DNA of 64,000 bases from Acholoe squamosa (GCA_949317995.1 OX439041.1:45555269-45619268), one strand, 5' to 3'. Counted from the first letter of the stretch, positions 18,104 to 28,895 are shown. Numbers and translations: made by a program. The notes: generated by a model not told the origin, from the sequence alone.

Positions 18104-18185
18104 AATGTAGATTTGACAAGGACAACTTCTGTATCACTGAAGAAATAAAGCAAGCATTCAACTGGGATGGGTCCGTCATTGTAAG
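18104..18185 (+). pseudogene. PhyH-family dioxygenase, N-terminal exon
   Basis: The acceptor CTACACAG precedes base 18104 and AG|GTAAAC follows 18185. The phase-1-start reading encodes FDKDNFCITEEIKQAFNWDG followed by SVIVR. This matches the usual start of phytanoyl-CoA dioxygenase-like proteins: an 'I..E...AF..DG.VIVR' helix and strand. The exon itself is intact. I call it pseudogene because later exons of the same gene carry a stop, a damaged donor and a missing exon. The family comprises non-haem Fe(II)/2-oxoglutarate dioxygenases that hydroxylate small molecules. The substrate is unknown here. Confidence 0.7.
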
Positions 18186-19099
18186 GTAAACTTAGGTGGT
18201 AGTATTCCTTTAGTTATCCTGATTCTTAAAACGAAAGGTGTTACTATTTTCTGTGAGGATTTGTATATTACACATAGACCATGGTTGTATGCGTGTACCT
18301 TATGATAATTTCGAATCCCACATGGCGACTTAAAGCTCCAGGGTGAAGCTCATGAGTATGGCACAGACTCCATATATGAGAATGTCACAAAGTTAGTACT
18401 AAAATTTCATTTGGAAAATACAAAGAAAAAAGATGTTAGACAAATCAGGTTTTTATCGATGACATAGATGACATTCTTGCCATTCCCATGATGTTATTAA
18501 CGGGTTTTTATTGTATTTTTCTACTTTTTTGTACTTTCCACAAAAATCCTTTACAAATATAAATAAAATAATTATCGATTACTTTTTTTCCCAAGAAAAT
18601 GTGATTCGGTCTGTTGCATGTTATGGCCTTCCTGTGGGCACAGAATGCAAGGATTACTGTCCACTGGGTCTTAGATTACAGTGGGATTCGATATGAGTTG
18701 AACAATCCTTGCGATCTAGGGGCCCTGGAACGCCCTAAGAATGCAACAGACAAAATCGCAGAGATATGGCAGCGCTAAATCGCCCTGTGGGAGTCGATCT
18801 ATGGGATGTAACATTATATATCAGCCACTCCTATAGCCACTCATAAAGAAATAAAACCGCCAATCTGGTCTTATGTCTAAAGATAGCAACACAAGCACAG
18901 CACTATGGTCATAAAAGAGGGGCCTGTTCTTGTCCTGATAATGATAACCATGTCAGGGGATGCTGTGTCCTGGCACCAGTATGATATATAGAGACAAGAT
19001 GCTGGGTTGTTCATGTTTAAGTAGGCCTGTTCAAGACAACAACATACTTTGCTTTATAATCATTACTGTATTACTTCATTGAAGGAAACTATGATTCAG

Positions 19100-19181
19100 A
19101 GGCTTGTTGGGTAAGGCTGAACTCAAGAAGGTGTAATATACGTTTGAGAAGAATGGTGAGGTGACAGATACAGCGTGGAGT
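19100..19181 (+). pseudogene. PhyH-family exon with an in-frame stop
   Basis: This exon lies between ATTCAG|A and AGT|GTAAGT and is phase-compatible with the exon before it (AG+A = Arg). It reads GLLGKAELKKV, stop, YTFEKNGEVTDTAWS, which continues the family pattern 'VRGLL...EL.K....E.N'. The stop is TAA at 19134-19136. Both sides of the stop fit the family, so a point mutation is the simplest explanation. A sequencing error is possible. Confidence 0.65.
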
Positions 19182-19688
19182 GTAAGTAACTTACCTCAAA
19201 CACCATATATACCTTAAACGATACTTGGAGTCCAGGCAGGAGGAAGGTGGATACTAGGCCTCTCAGGACAAATAGTAAACTGCTGCCTGCACAATGTATA
19301 CAGAGCTGGGCAAAATGGATATGCCACGGTTCAGCGACTATGTCAGTGACAGGGTGGGGGGTGGGGGATTATTTAAACATCACTTCATTGGCCATTGAAA
19401 GAAAGTTTTCCACAAAGTAGTTTTTGCATTACATTTGACCTTCTCTAACCCACAAGACTATGAAACATTTCCCCCCAAATGGTGTTTATTGTGTTTTTTT
19501 TAAACTAATTAAGCTCTTCAATTTAAAATAGTGAATTTCTTTCTTTAAAACAGCCTGATTCAAAATGTCGCTCCACCCCACGCGTTTATAATGAAATATC
19601 TCATCAGTATTTTTGAGATGCCACATGTACATATCATAATCGTCCCATTGAATGTCATTGTAAACAGTTCAGGTAGATTTATATTTAG

Positions 19689-19797
19689 ATATCGGATGGT
19701 GCCCGGGGATCATGTCTTCTGTTGATCTGGTTTAACCCCGGTGATGACCCGACAGGCATGTTGGCCCAGTCAGAGAAGGTGGCAGGAACAGCAGCAC

Positions 19798-19799
<2 letters not shown>
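19689..19799 (+). pseudogene. PhyH-family exon ending at a (TA)n tract
   Basis: The acceptor ATATTTAG precedes ATA TCG GAT. The 37 codons include [20 protein letters not shown] and AGTAAQ, the conserved 'NPGDD.TGM.A.SEKV.GTA.QLLG' block of this dioxygenase group. The next exon starts with Leu-Leu-Gly, so the exon should end after CAG at 19799 in phase 0. The bases that follow are ATATAT and not GT. Either the donor was lost to microsatellite expansion, or the exon runs through the tract (encoding Ile-Tyr repeats) to a weak GTGTCT donor near 19890. Confidence 0.8.

Positions 19800-19883
<84 letters not shown>
19800..19883. repeat. (TA)n microsatellite on a splice donor
   Basis: About 42 TA units start at the first intron base of the preceding exon and replace the expected GT. 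Confidence 0.95.
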
Positions 19884-19887
<4 letters not shown>

Positions 19888-22800
19888 TTGTGTCTTTATG
19901 GTGATAACATAAATCAAGTGTGGATAGATTTCAAGTGGCCCATGTTGCAAGCCCACTTTGGATCAAGTCAGTTTTCTCTTAGATAAGGCCTAAACAAAGT
20001 CAAGATTGTGTTCAAGTAACATGGTAAGAAAAAAGGGTGGGTAGGTCGACTTTCTTTCTAACAGTTTTTTTTCAGTGGGAATTTGATGGCTGTAAGTAAG
20101 AAAAAATACGGCAAACTGATTCCGATTCTTTCAAAGGTGTTATAGGTGGTTCTATATGTTGAAGGCTGACTGTATTCCTTGCATCGTGGGGTTAAATTTG
20201 ATACCAAAAATGCCTATATATTCGGACAATATGTGATATATTTTACAAGCCTTTGTATAATTCTAAAGTAAATACCTGGGATACTTGAACACAACCTTTC
20301 ATTTAGGCCTAAACTGTTCAAAGCGGACAGAATACCAAATAAATGTTCATGGTCTTAGGTTGCTAAAATGGCAGGTGTTTAGTCAGGGCCACATTGGGTT
20401 CACTGAAAAAAGTCTTCCTGACAAAATGACATGTATACCCATGTCAACTTGATTTGACACAGAGAGCACACGTCATTGGGACATGTGCACATATGTCACC
20501 ATGACAACTGTAGCACACAGTAATCCTCATATGATTTGACATGCCTTAAAATACCATGTCATCTGTGAGTTGACTAGGGTCACGGCCATGTCGAAGGCAC
20601 TTGACATGTGATGGTTTGACATACATAATTGTTCTAGGATATTCCACTAGATGGAGCAAACAACCATTTTGGTACCAGGACTAATCACTACCAAGAAGTA
20701 CTACCAACACTTGAGACATTTGATGTATCTGTGTCATTTTGTTTTCATGAAGAATAGATCACTAAGGTCTGTAAATACTATCACTGAATGGTAGTGAATT
20801 CTATTTCATTGTTAAATCTGCATTTGTTATTGAATATCAAAATAGACACCCACCATCCTGAATACTCCAACTGGAGTGGTTAGACACCTTATGTGTGGGT
20901 CAGTGAAAATACCAAAGGACTGTATTCTAACCCACAATCTATAATCTCAGTATCTACAGTACAGGGAGACATATGGCATTGCCATGCACCTCCATGCCCT
21001 TGTCTTATGGACTGCATAGAGGTCCTCAGTCAAGTAGGAGTTCTGTAGATATGAAAAAGTGCCTTAGTGTTGCAGGCCTGTGGGACTATGATATCCCCTG
21101 CCTTCTATTATAGGCCTCTCTTGATTGAACCATTGGTACATAGTTATTGACTGCTCTTGACCCTTACATAATTGTCTCACAATATTACCTAGCACTCAGG
21201 TGAATGGATCAGAAATATGTGACGTGTCTTCATTACGCATGTCAAATGGAGTTGACGAACCAAATATGAGAGGGTCAACCTCATTTGACATGCCTTCATA
21301 CATGTCATGTGGGAGACAAATTGTGACCTGTGCAGTATGCCTCAAAGCGATCAGTGTTCTTCTCTCTGTGTTGGCCTAATTGAGCAAACTGAATTGAGAC
21401 TATCACTTCAGCATTATGTGTAGGTCACATCAGGTTAAATGATTTGTGCTCAGATCAGTTTCACAATAGGCAAGGCCTTTGGAAACAAATTAGTTTGAAG
21501 GTGGGCACCCCGAGTCAACTGTAGATCAGTTCCAAGGAAAATTGCCCAGATTGGGCTGAGGGTGGGTTTGCACAAGGCATACTCAGCTGGGAGTTTTCAA
21601 CTTTGACACTAGTCGTCCCCAGAATACAGTGGAGCTTCCCCTCAATGCAAGATTGAATTACTTTAGTGTTTTATAATGAAAATAGGCTAGTGAATTGGAT
21701 AAATAGATAATATGAGTTTATCTTAAGTTTTGAAGCATACATTGCATTCGAAAGGGGGAGGGGTGTCCCGGCCCAGCACTGGCTTTGTTGGTGGATTCCA
21801 CACTTTGATGTAGTTTGTTGTTTAAGTGACTGACCTGCCTTGTGCTAGGCTGTGCTGGAATGTCTCTCTGCAGTCATGGCAGACAAATGACTTCAAACAG
21901 GCCTCTCCCTCTATTACTATGCCTATGAAGTTATGGATGTTATAGAACCATTGCCTCTGTAATTGTAGAGGGGCGTGCTTTCTACCTTCAAATAAATTCG
22001 GTCACCTTAATCCCCCTAGGGTACAGGTATTATACCATTGGATCTCTCACCCTTGACGTGTCATCAGGGCACATACACTGTGGGGATAGCGATGTCCGTA
22101 AAGTGCTTTACGGATCTCGATTTGGTTGAGCGAGTTTGAACCTCCTATACTTTAACATTGCAACTGATATACCATAAAGTAATTGCCAGAATTGGCTAGG
22201 ATCTCTGTAAAGCATTAAAAAGATCTCCATAACATGAGTGATAAACTTCCTATAACTCCCTTTCTTCCTTTTCAAATTGAAAATTGTGTGGTTTGAGACA
22301 ACATGTATACACTGTGGAACTATTTTTGTTGTCATGTTGATGATGCATTGAGTGAAAAAAAATGAAAATACCCTACTCACAAAAGTGATTTCCGTAAAGT
22401 GCATACATGAACACATGCATATATAGGCCCCACTCATAGTTTCACCTAATCTATGATTTCTCTGCTATAAGAAGGAATTCTAGGGATGGGACCATTCTCC
22501 AAGGATTTCAGAACTGAGAGAAAATCCTCTCCTCGTCCAGTTTCCTTGATGACTTCCATGACCTTTTGTACACAGTCTATCAGTTCCTGCCTTCCACCAA
22601 TATAAATCATCTCATCAGGTCAATATTCAGTCTCTGTTGCAGTAGTAGAACTTTTAATCTGAACATGGCTAACATTGTCAGTATGATTGTCAGTGTAATG
22701 TAGCTTTTCATGACAGATCTGTTTTGCATTTGCATTTGGTTTTGGTCCAGTTCTGACAGTCTTTTGGGTCTGATCTGTTTTATGTCAATATAAATTGTAC

Positions 22801-23612
22801 ATTTGAATCCATTCTTCAACCTATCTTAGATTTGGACTCCAGTTATGCCAAAATGAATGGACTGGTATAGTTCCTGTCCACCTGATTCCTGAAGTAGTTT
22901 CCTCCATATTGAGAAAGTCTCATGATTGTGACTCTCAATGAAGTGGTGTAGCAAATCTGTGTCATTCTCCTCTGAATATGTACATGGACTGGCGCTATCC
23001 GCCCAAGCTCCATGGGCATATAGGGCCTCTTATACACCTGAGGAGCGTATACGGGACTCACCCGAGGAATCCTATACACAGGACCAACTCCCTAGATATC
23101 CTATACACAGCACTTCCCGCTGCCATGCCTATAGTAGAAAAAGTCAGTCGAATGAGTAATAAATGCTTAATGCCATTTTGACAGCCAAGGTCATATTCTT
23201 GGTGATTATATTTCATGATTCCACAGGTTTGCACCACACACATAGAGGGGACAGAAAAGATAGACTTAGACCCTTTTAACCCTTACGTGCCCAGATTAGC
23301 AAAAGTGCGATCTTAAGCATGTATACATATTCAATAGACCACCATGGGTTTATTATTTATCAGATTAAGATATTTTTAACACCAGAAGACTCGTAGTATC
23401 AAGGGCTTTCCAACGAAAGCAGATTTGTCATGGTGCATTAGGTAAATAATTATTAATAGATCCTATTGCAGAAAATAATTGATTGAAAATAGGCTTAAAA
23501 AACATGAAAAGTGCGCGCTCTGACTATGAGAATAATGGTAAAATACAGAAAATTCATTAAATTTACAGAAATATTGATAAAAATACCAAAAATATTGATA
23601 AAATATTTTTCC
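19884..23612. other. Intron sequence with dispersed TGACATG words
   Basis: No exon, tRNA or transposon ORF was recognised. At 20410-20630 and again at 21220-21310 the words TGACATG, CATGTCA and related forms are dense on both strands. Near 22094-22120 a short inverted repeat CCGTAAAGTGCTTTACGG occurs. Otherwise the stretch is unremarkable AT-rich intron. Confidence 0.5.
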
Positions 23613-23724
23613 TGTGATTTTCTACAAGGAATCTAATTATAATACATATCCTTTTCAAATTCCATCAATATAACTCTCTTTGAAATTTCAAAATAGTGCT
23701 TTATGAATTGAAAATAGCCTATTC
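23613..23724 (+). repeat. Left copy of the 112-bp duplication flanking the Ngaro element
   Basis: TGTGATTTTCTACAAGGAAT ... AGCCTATTC. The copy at 29126-29237 has the same length and one difference (AAATTTC against AAATGTC). It ends exactly where the element's terminal repeat begins. Confidence 0.85.
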
Positions 23725-23909
23725 AAGCTACTTATATGCGCGCATATAAGTGGTGATAAATGGGCAGTAGCAGTTCCCAATGTATTACCAGATGTCACCA
23801 CTTCCATTCAGGTGTTATGTAACAGGTTCCTTCACTGGTGGCCTTTGTAGTCGGCCATATTGCCTAGCCCCAGGAAGGACCACCGGTCTCACATTGGAGA
23901 TTTTTTTTT
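23725..23909 (+). repeat. Ngaro terminal repeat A1 (185 bp)
   Basis: It starts AAGCTACTTATATGCG, contains the perfect 20-bp palindrome CTTATATGCGCGCATATAAG at 23731-23750, and ends in a T run. I see no difference from A2 at 28896-29080. Confidence 0.92.
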
Positions 23910-23926
23910 GGAAACTCCCAGTCATC

Positions 23927-25675
23927 ATGACTAAATGCGTGGCCTGTGATACTTCCTACCATGGTAACGCGGCCAAGTGCCCGAATTGTGGGGTGACCAA
24001 TCCGGGGAAACGTTATTCTCCGGAGGATTCGGAAAAATTACCTGGTTCAGTGGATTCAGCCGAGCGTGACGGGCAGGAGGCCACGGAGGCCAGGCAGAGC
24101 GACCGGCCGCCCCAGGGAAAGGACGGTCAACATGGTGAGCTTGGCAGCCTTGGGGAGGACTCTACACAAAATGATTTATTGCATCAGATTGAACTTGAAA
24201 AGGCCAGGAAATCAAAAATTGATGAAATGTGTAAACGCAAAGAGTTGGAACTAGAGTTGGCCAGCCTGCGGGCTGAAAATAACAGATCTATCCGCCAATT
24301 TAACGATGGGGTACGTGCTTGGCATGGAGCCATGGGTGCGTTCGAGGCCCAATCTTTTTCCCTTACTGCTAGTCCTATGGGTCTGGATCCCTCAGAGTTG
24401 GATGCGGTAAGGAACGAAAGTGGTGACTCGAACGCACCAGGCTTCCAAACTGGCCAATCACAAGCCAGCTCTAACATTCACTGCGGAGTCCAAAATGGCC
24501 GCCCTGTACTTCTGGAAAGCCGGCTTTCGGCCGCAAACAATGTTTTAGGGCCTAGTTCTAGTGTTATTGGACCCTCCGCAGGCCAATCCGGCCTTGAAAC
24601 CAGCTCAGGTATGTTTGATTTACCCAATTTGTGTAAAAAATTGCCTCCAGGAGAGGGAAATACCCAAGTAAACAAGTCGCTCACCCGCGATAACAAGCCA
24701 CCTTCCCGGTACAATCACCCGGTCCCCAGAGACAATCAACCTGACTATCCAGTGGGTGGAAGACATTTCCATGGTGAATTAGACAATGATTATCAGGAAT
24801 TCTTATTGTGGAAACAATGGAGAAGTGGTGGTGTAGCTCCTAAAAACAATGCTTCAGGCATTTCTAGTGGCATTGACAGTTCTAGTAGTCCTAATGCTAC
24901 TCAGGGTTTATTTCCATCCCAACCTTCCATGGGAAACACTGTTCCTCAGCTGTTCTACAAACATGGCACACCTTATTCCCCACCTGTCACACCTGTTAGT
25001 CAGACTGTCAATTGGCCTGGTGTGGGTCAATTTAGGGCACCAGATGGCAGGCTAAAGTTCCCACCTACACCTATGGTATATGGTAACCCGACTACTTCTC
25101 ATATGTATGGGGTTCCAGTCCCAACATCCCATCAGCAGCAGGCTTCATATCAGTTTGGCGTTATTCCTAACCCACAACAACAGTACCAGGCTGCAGGAAT
25201 TCTACCTAATCAACAAACCCTGTTCCAGGCTCCTGGTGTTCAGTCTGTGCAATCTCAAATTCTACAAAACCCAACAGCATGGTATCCTAACCAACAACTA
25301 CAACATCAGGCTCAAGGCGCCCCAATGGTGATATTTTCGCCGAACAATGCCAGTGGCAGTAAGTTTGTGACCTATGACATTGAACAGCACATGCCGCATG
25401 ACAAAGTAAAAAAACCCACCTTGAATGATGTTATTTCTGCTAGCATGGGTCTCTTGAATAGCATGTTGGCTAGAAACTTCCCATGTAAAAACTATGGTAA
25501 ACATGTTAAATTCCTAACTGACAAGAAAGCATTCTACAATGAGGATGCTCTCATTCAGTATGATCTTGCAATGCGTGAAAGGGGAGAATCGTTTGGTGAA
25601 CACACATTCTGCTATTTCGATCACGACATCTTCTCAAACAGTGTTGGTCTTGAGTGTTGCCGAGCACTTATGTAA
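23927..25675 (+). CDS. gag: Ngaro Gag, main frame
   Basis: The frame is open from 23780, but the first 49 codons lie in the terminal repeat, so I take the ATG at 23927 as the start (582 codons). It opens with a CVAC...CPNC zinc-ribbon-like motif (residues ~5-22), followed by a charged helix (~75-125) and a long Gln/Pro/Asn/Tyr-rich region (~300-490). The frame stops at 25675 shortly after the GEHTFCYFDHDIF block. The Cys/His knuckle expected at the end of a DIRS-order Gag lies in the next frame, ending at 25907. Either a one-base indel broke gag around 25640 or a frameshift is used. Confidence 0.75.
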   Translation: MTKCVACDTSYHGNAAKCPNCGVTNPGKRYSPEDSEKLPGSVDSAERDGQEATEARQSDRPPQGKDGQHGELGSLGEDSTQNDLLHQIELEKARKSKIDEMCKRKELELELASLRAENNRSIRQFNDGVRAWHGAMGAFEAQSFSLTASPMGLDPSELDAVRNESGDSNAPGFQTGQSQASSNIHCGVQNGRPVLLESRLSAANNVLGPSSSVIGPSAGQSGLETSSGMFDLPNLCKKLPPGEGNTQVNKSLTRDNKPPSRYNHPVPRDNQPDYPVGGRHFHGELDNDYQEFLLWKQWRSGGVAPKNNASGISSGIDSSSSPNATQGLFPSQPSMGNTVPQLFYKHGTPYSPPVTPVSQTVNWPGVGQFRAPDGRLKFPPTPMVYGNPTTSHMYGVPVPTSHQQQASYQFGVIPNPQQQYQAAGILPNQQTLFQAPGVQSVQSQILQNPTAWYPNQQLQHQAQGAPMVIFSPNNASGSKFVTYDIEQHMPHDKVKKPTLNDVISASMGLLNSMLARNFPCKNYGKHVKFLTDKKAFYNEDALIQYDLAMRERGESFGEHTFCYFDHDIFSNSVGLECCRALM

Positions 25676-25907
25676 TGTTCTTGGTATCCAGCCTTCATCA
25701 TCTCAAAGTGGTGCTGGTACTGTTGCGGGATCGAGTAGTAAGAGGAAAAAGAACAAAAAGAAAAAGTCAGATGAAATTCACTGTTGCTATGCATTTAACG
25801 GTGATAATGGTTGTAACGCCAAAGATTGCCCTCACCCACATGTATGTCGTTCTTGTGGGGGTAATCACACAAAACTAAAGTGCACTGTGAAAAAATCAAA
25901 TGATTGA
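25640..25907 (+). CDS. Ngaro Gag C-terminal part with Cys/His knuckle, in the +1 frame
   Basis: The translation VLVLSVAEHLCNVLG, then a Ser/Lys-rich segment with KKNKKKKSDE, then CCYAFNGDNGCNAKDC and HVCRSCGGNHTKLKC. This C-x-rich cluster followed by a CxxCxxxHxxxxC knuckle is the usual end of DIRS/Ngaro Gag proteins and binds nucleic acid. It has no start of its own near the motif and overlaps the end of the main gag frame, so it is the displaced tail of that gene. After its TGA at 25905-25907 the same frame stays open to 26156. Confidence 0.7.
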
Positions 25908-26004
25908 TATCAGGCCTTAGTGGATTCTGATTCAGGGGTCAGTGACTCCGAGGAGTCTGGCATAGATTGTGGAATTATAAAATCTTCCGATTCTGACAAT
26001 ACCA

Positions 26005-27882
26005 GTGAACTTGAATATAAGTTTATTATGGGATGTCAACAAATTCGTAATTCCTTGTGGTTCAAATCATGTCACTTCTTCAGATTCATTACCAAATACG
26101 GAAGACATTATATTAACTCCTACTATCTACACTTCCAGAATTGTCGATGGTGTTGAATGGTTTAGACCTTGTCCTTTGGATTGTGATTCCGTTCATGTCT
26201 TAGATGGCATGTGCCTCCAACTCAACCAACACGCCTTCTTTGATGAATGCATGGGGTTTGAGGAAGTTGATGGTAACTATGCTTATATCCTAGACGGTGT
26301 TCGTAACGGGTTCAAAATCGTTGATGTGGATTATAATGGTTCTTATTTTCAAAAAAATTACCATTCCATAATCAAAGAAGGTGTAAAATGCCAAATGGAC
26401 TATCTGGTAAGGAAGGAGTTAATTGATGGTAAAGTCAAAAGGGTTCTTAGTAGACCCCAGTGTGTACATTCACTGGGGGCTATTTTAAAACCAGATGGCA
26501 GCTTAAGACCCATAACAGATTGCAGCCGTGGTGATCCCGATGATAATCTTAAAAGTATCAATGACTTTATGTACACAACTTGCCAACCGTTTCATTATAC
26601 TCAAGTTGATAGTGTTACTGATGTCATACATGAGGGCTCGTTTTTATGTGTATTGGACATCCAATCTGCTTATCGTAGTGTGGCTGTTCATCCGGACGAT
26701 CGTTCCAAGCAAGGTTTTGTGTGGAGTCTGGATGGTGCACCAGAATATTTTGAAGATCAAGCCTTATCGTTTGGTCTTAGATGTGCACCATTTATCTTTA
26801 CTCAACTAACCGAGTTTGTCATCCGGTGTATGAATCGTAGAGGTATTTTCAATGTTTTCGGTTACCTTGATGACTTTGTCATTGTGGCTGACAGCTACGA
26901 GGAGTGTGCGAGGCGTCAGGCGATATTGGTAGATCTGCTCCGACGTCTCGGTTTCCATATTGCATGGAAAAAAATCTTAACCCCTGCTACCAAAGTCCAG
27001 TATTTGGGTCTGGTAATTGACACAGTGAAAATGGAAATCAGCTTACCCCCACAAAAGTTAGACAACTTATTAGTACTGATCGACAAGTTCTTGGGTAAAA
27101 CTGTTGCTACCAAAAAAGAATTACAAGAACTGTGTGGTCATTTGGCACACGCTAGTAGAGTTATTCGGGGAGGCAGAACATTTTCACGTAGAGTCATTAA
27201 CCTACTCAAATACATGGCCGACAGTGTCACAGTGGTCAAACTACCTGATTGGTTTATGGATGACATTCGCTGGTGGAAAAGGTTCAGTTATGTATTCAAT
27301 GGTTCTGCCAAAATCCTACGTACCTTTGATTATCATCCTATTGTAGACACTGACTCATCACTAACTGGTTTTGGCTCATGTTATAATGGTGATTGGTTAG
27401 TAGGTGCATGGAAATTACCTGCCTACAATCAGTTGTATAATCGCTTTCCATTACATCATACTGTTGAACCCCCTTGTGAATATGATGAGACAGCTGACAT
27501 TAACCTACTGGAAGTCTGGCCAGTGGTTGCTGCAGCGCAACGTTGGGGAAATGATTGGTCGGATACAAAAGTTGTAGTCAGAACCGACAATACCCAAGTC
27601 CAACGCATGATAAATACTGGCAGATCGCGGAGTGTTCACTGTATGTGGTGGATAAGAGAATTATTTTGGTTATCAGTTGTACATAATTTTCATATTGTTG
27701 CTACTCGCGTTAAATCTAAAGACAATATTGTTCCTGACTTTTTGTCACGCTGTACGGATAAAAGGTGTGCAAAAGGATTGCCTTCATTTCTGATAAATGA
27801 CTTCTGCTGCAGGGGATGTCTTGACTCACAAACTACGGAACTACCAGTCACAGTGGATGGCTGGAGCCACGGAGCGTACTAG
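26005..27882 (+). CDS. Ngaro reverse transcriptase and RNase H
   Basis: A 625-aa frame. The RT core runs from about residue 150: LKPDGSLRPITDCS, then VLDIQSAYRSV with the first catalytic Asp, and GYLDDFVIVAD (~287) with the catalytic Asp pair. RNase H follows, with IVDTDSSLTGFG (~445), NLLEVWPVVAA and VVRTDNTQVQRM (~530). No methyltransferase follows, unlike DIRS1. It overlaps the recombinase ORF by 86 nt in another frame. The true N-terminus is uncertain because the preceding acidic segment (from 25920) is in a different frame. Confidence 0.93.
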   Translation: MNLNISLLWDVNKFVIPCGSNHVTSSDSLPNTEDIILTPTIYTSRIVDGVEWFRPCPLDCDSVHVLDGMCLQLNQHAFFDECMGFEEVDGNYAYILDGVRNGFKIVDVDYNGSYFQKNYHSIIKEGVKCQMDYLVRKELIDGKVKRVLSRPQCVHSLGAILKPDGSLRPITDCSRGDPDDNLKSINDFMYTTCQPFHYTQVDSVTDVIHEGSFLCVLDIQSAYRSVAVHPDDRSKQGFVWSLDGAPEYFEDQALSFGLRCAPFIFTQLTEFVIRCMNRRGIFNVFGYLDDFVIVADSYEECARRQAILVDLLRRLGFHIAWKKILTPATKVQYLGLVIDTVKMEISLPPQKLDNLLVLIDKFLGKTVATKKELQELCGHLAHASRVIRGGRTFSRRVINLLKYMADSVTVVKLPDWFMDDIRWWKRFSYVFNGSAKILRTFDYHPIVDTDSSLTGFGSCYNGDWLVGAWKLPAYNQLYNRFPLHHTVEPPCEYDETADINLLEVWPVVAAAQRWGNDWSDTKVVVRTDNTQVQRMINTGRSRSVHCMWWIRELFWLSVVHNFHIVATRVKSKDNIVPDFLSRCTDKRCAKGLPSFLINDFCCRGCLDSQTTELPVTVDGWSHGAY

Positions 27883-28756
27883 GAAGAGCCAATGGAACTC
27901 TTATTTGGAATTTTGCATATTATATGATGTGCTTGTTCCATTCCCCGCTAGTATAGAAGTTGTGTTGTTATATGTTACACACTTGGCTGAGAGACTGCGC
28001 TACAGCTCTATTAAACAGTACCTAGGAGGACTTTGGGTGTTGCACAAGGTCCTAGGTTATTCACATGTCAACCCTAATACATTTGAACTCTACATCACTA
28101 TGAGAGGTATTCGAAGGACCCTAGGTGATCATGTGGACCAGGCGCGACCAGCGTCAGTGCAGGACTTAAAGCGTATTTATAAACTATTGGATATGTCATG
28201 TTCTGAAGATGTGGCATTTTGGATCACTGTTATCATGTGCTTCAGGGGCTTATTACGTAAGTCCAATGTGGTTGAACAAGGACTGGCAGTCTGCTTGTCA
28301 GATTTGACCTGGGAAGTCTGGGGGGTCTCCGTCAGACTTCGCCATACAAAGACTATTTCATTTAAGGAGCGGGTCTTGTTCATACCCTTCACATTCATCA
28401 ATGACTCTATCTTCTGCCTTCATTATTACCTGACCTTGCTGTTATCTATGGTGAACTACCCATCCAGTGACTCACAAGTAGTGTCGTACATGAAAAATGG
28501 CCAATGGTGTCGTGGCAGTTACTCATGGTACTTGGGCAAATTGCATAAGTTGTGTGCCAAGTCAGGCATCGATAAGTTGTCTTCACACTCGTTACGAAGA
28601 GGAGGTGCATCGGCCTTGGCAGATGCAGGTTTCAGTCTATTGGACATCAAAAACATTGGTGATTGGAAATCATTGAGTGTGTTGCATTATTTGACAAAAT
28701 CCAAACAAGCTCGTATCGATCTTGATCGGCGTATGGTTAGCGCCTTATTCGTGTAA
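27797..28756 (+). CDS. Ngaro tyrosine recombinase
   Basis: A 319-aa site-specific recombinase that integrates the circular DNA copy, replacing a DDE integrase. The N-terminal helical core-binding region (RTRKSQWNSYLEFC) is followed by the catalytic domain. The first Arg is in FRGLLRKSN (~150), a Lys in RHTKTI, the H-x-x-R motif in SSHSLRRGG (~263), a Trp in GDWKS, and the nucleophile Tyr in HYLTKS (~297). All expected catalytic positions are filled, so the enzyme looks intact. The likely recombination target is the 20-bp palindrome in the A repeats. Confidence 0.92.
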   Translation: MTSAAGDVLTHKLRNYQSQWMAGATERTRKSQWNSYLEFCILYDVLVPFPASIEVVLLYVTHLAERLRYSSIKQYLGGLWVLHKVLGYSHVNPNTFELYITMRGIRRTLGDHVDQARPASVQDLKRIYKLLDMSCSEDVAFWITVIMCFRGLLRKSNVVEQGLAVCLSDLTWEVWGVSVRLRHTKTISFKERVLFIPFTFINDSIFCLHYYLTLLLSMVNYPSSDSQVVSYMKNGQWCRGSYSWYLGKLHKLCAKSGIDKLSSHSLRRGGASALADAGFSLLDIKNIGDWKSLSVLHYLTKSKQARIDLDRRMVSALFV

Positions 28757-28895
28757 TCTGTTTGTTTTTTTTTGTTTTTTTTTTTGTTTTGTTCTCCATT
28801 CTGTTTGGCGTGTTGGCCTGGTTATGTATGTTTATTGGCCAGGTCCAATAAAATATTCGCCCAAACTAGATTGGAGTTGTCGTACGTCTATTTAT

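Noticed and set aside
19732..19956. Ile-Tyr repeat frames on both strands across the (TA)n tract
   Set aside because: Any frame through TA repeats reads Ile-Tyr. Only the plus-strand upstream part is supported as a dioxygenase exon.
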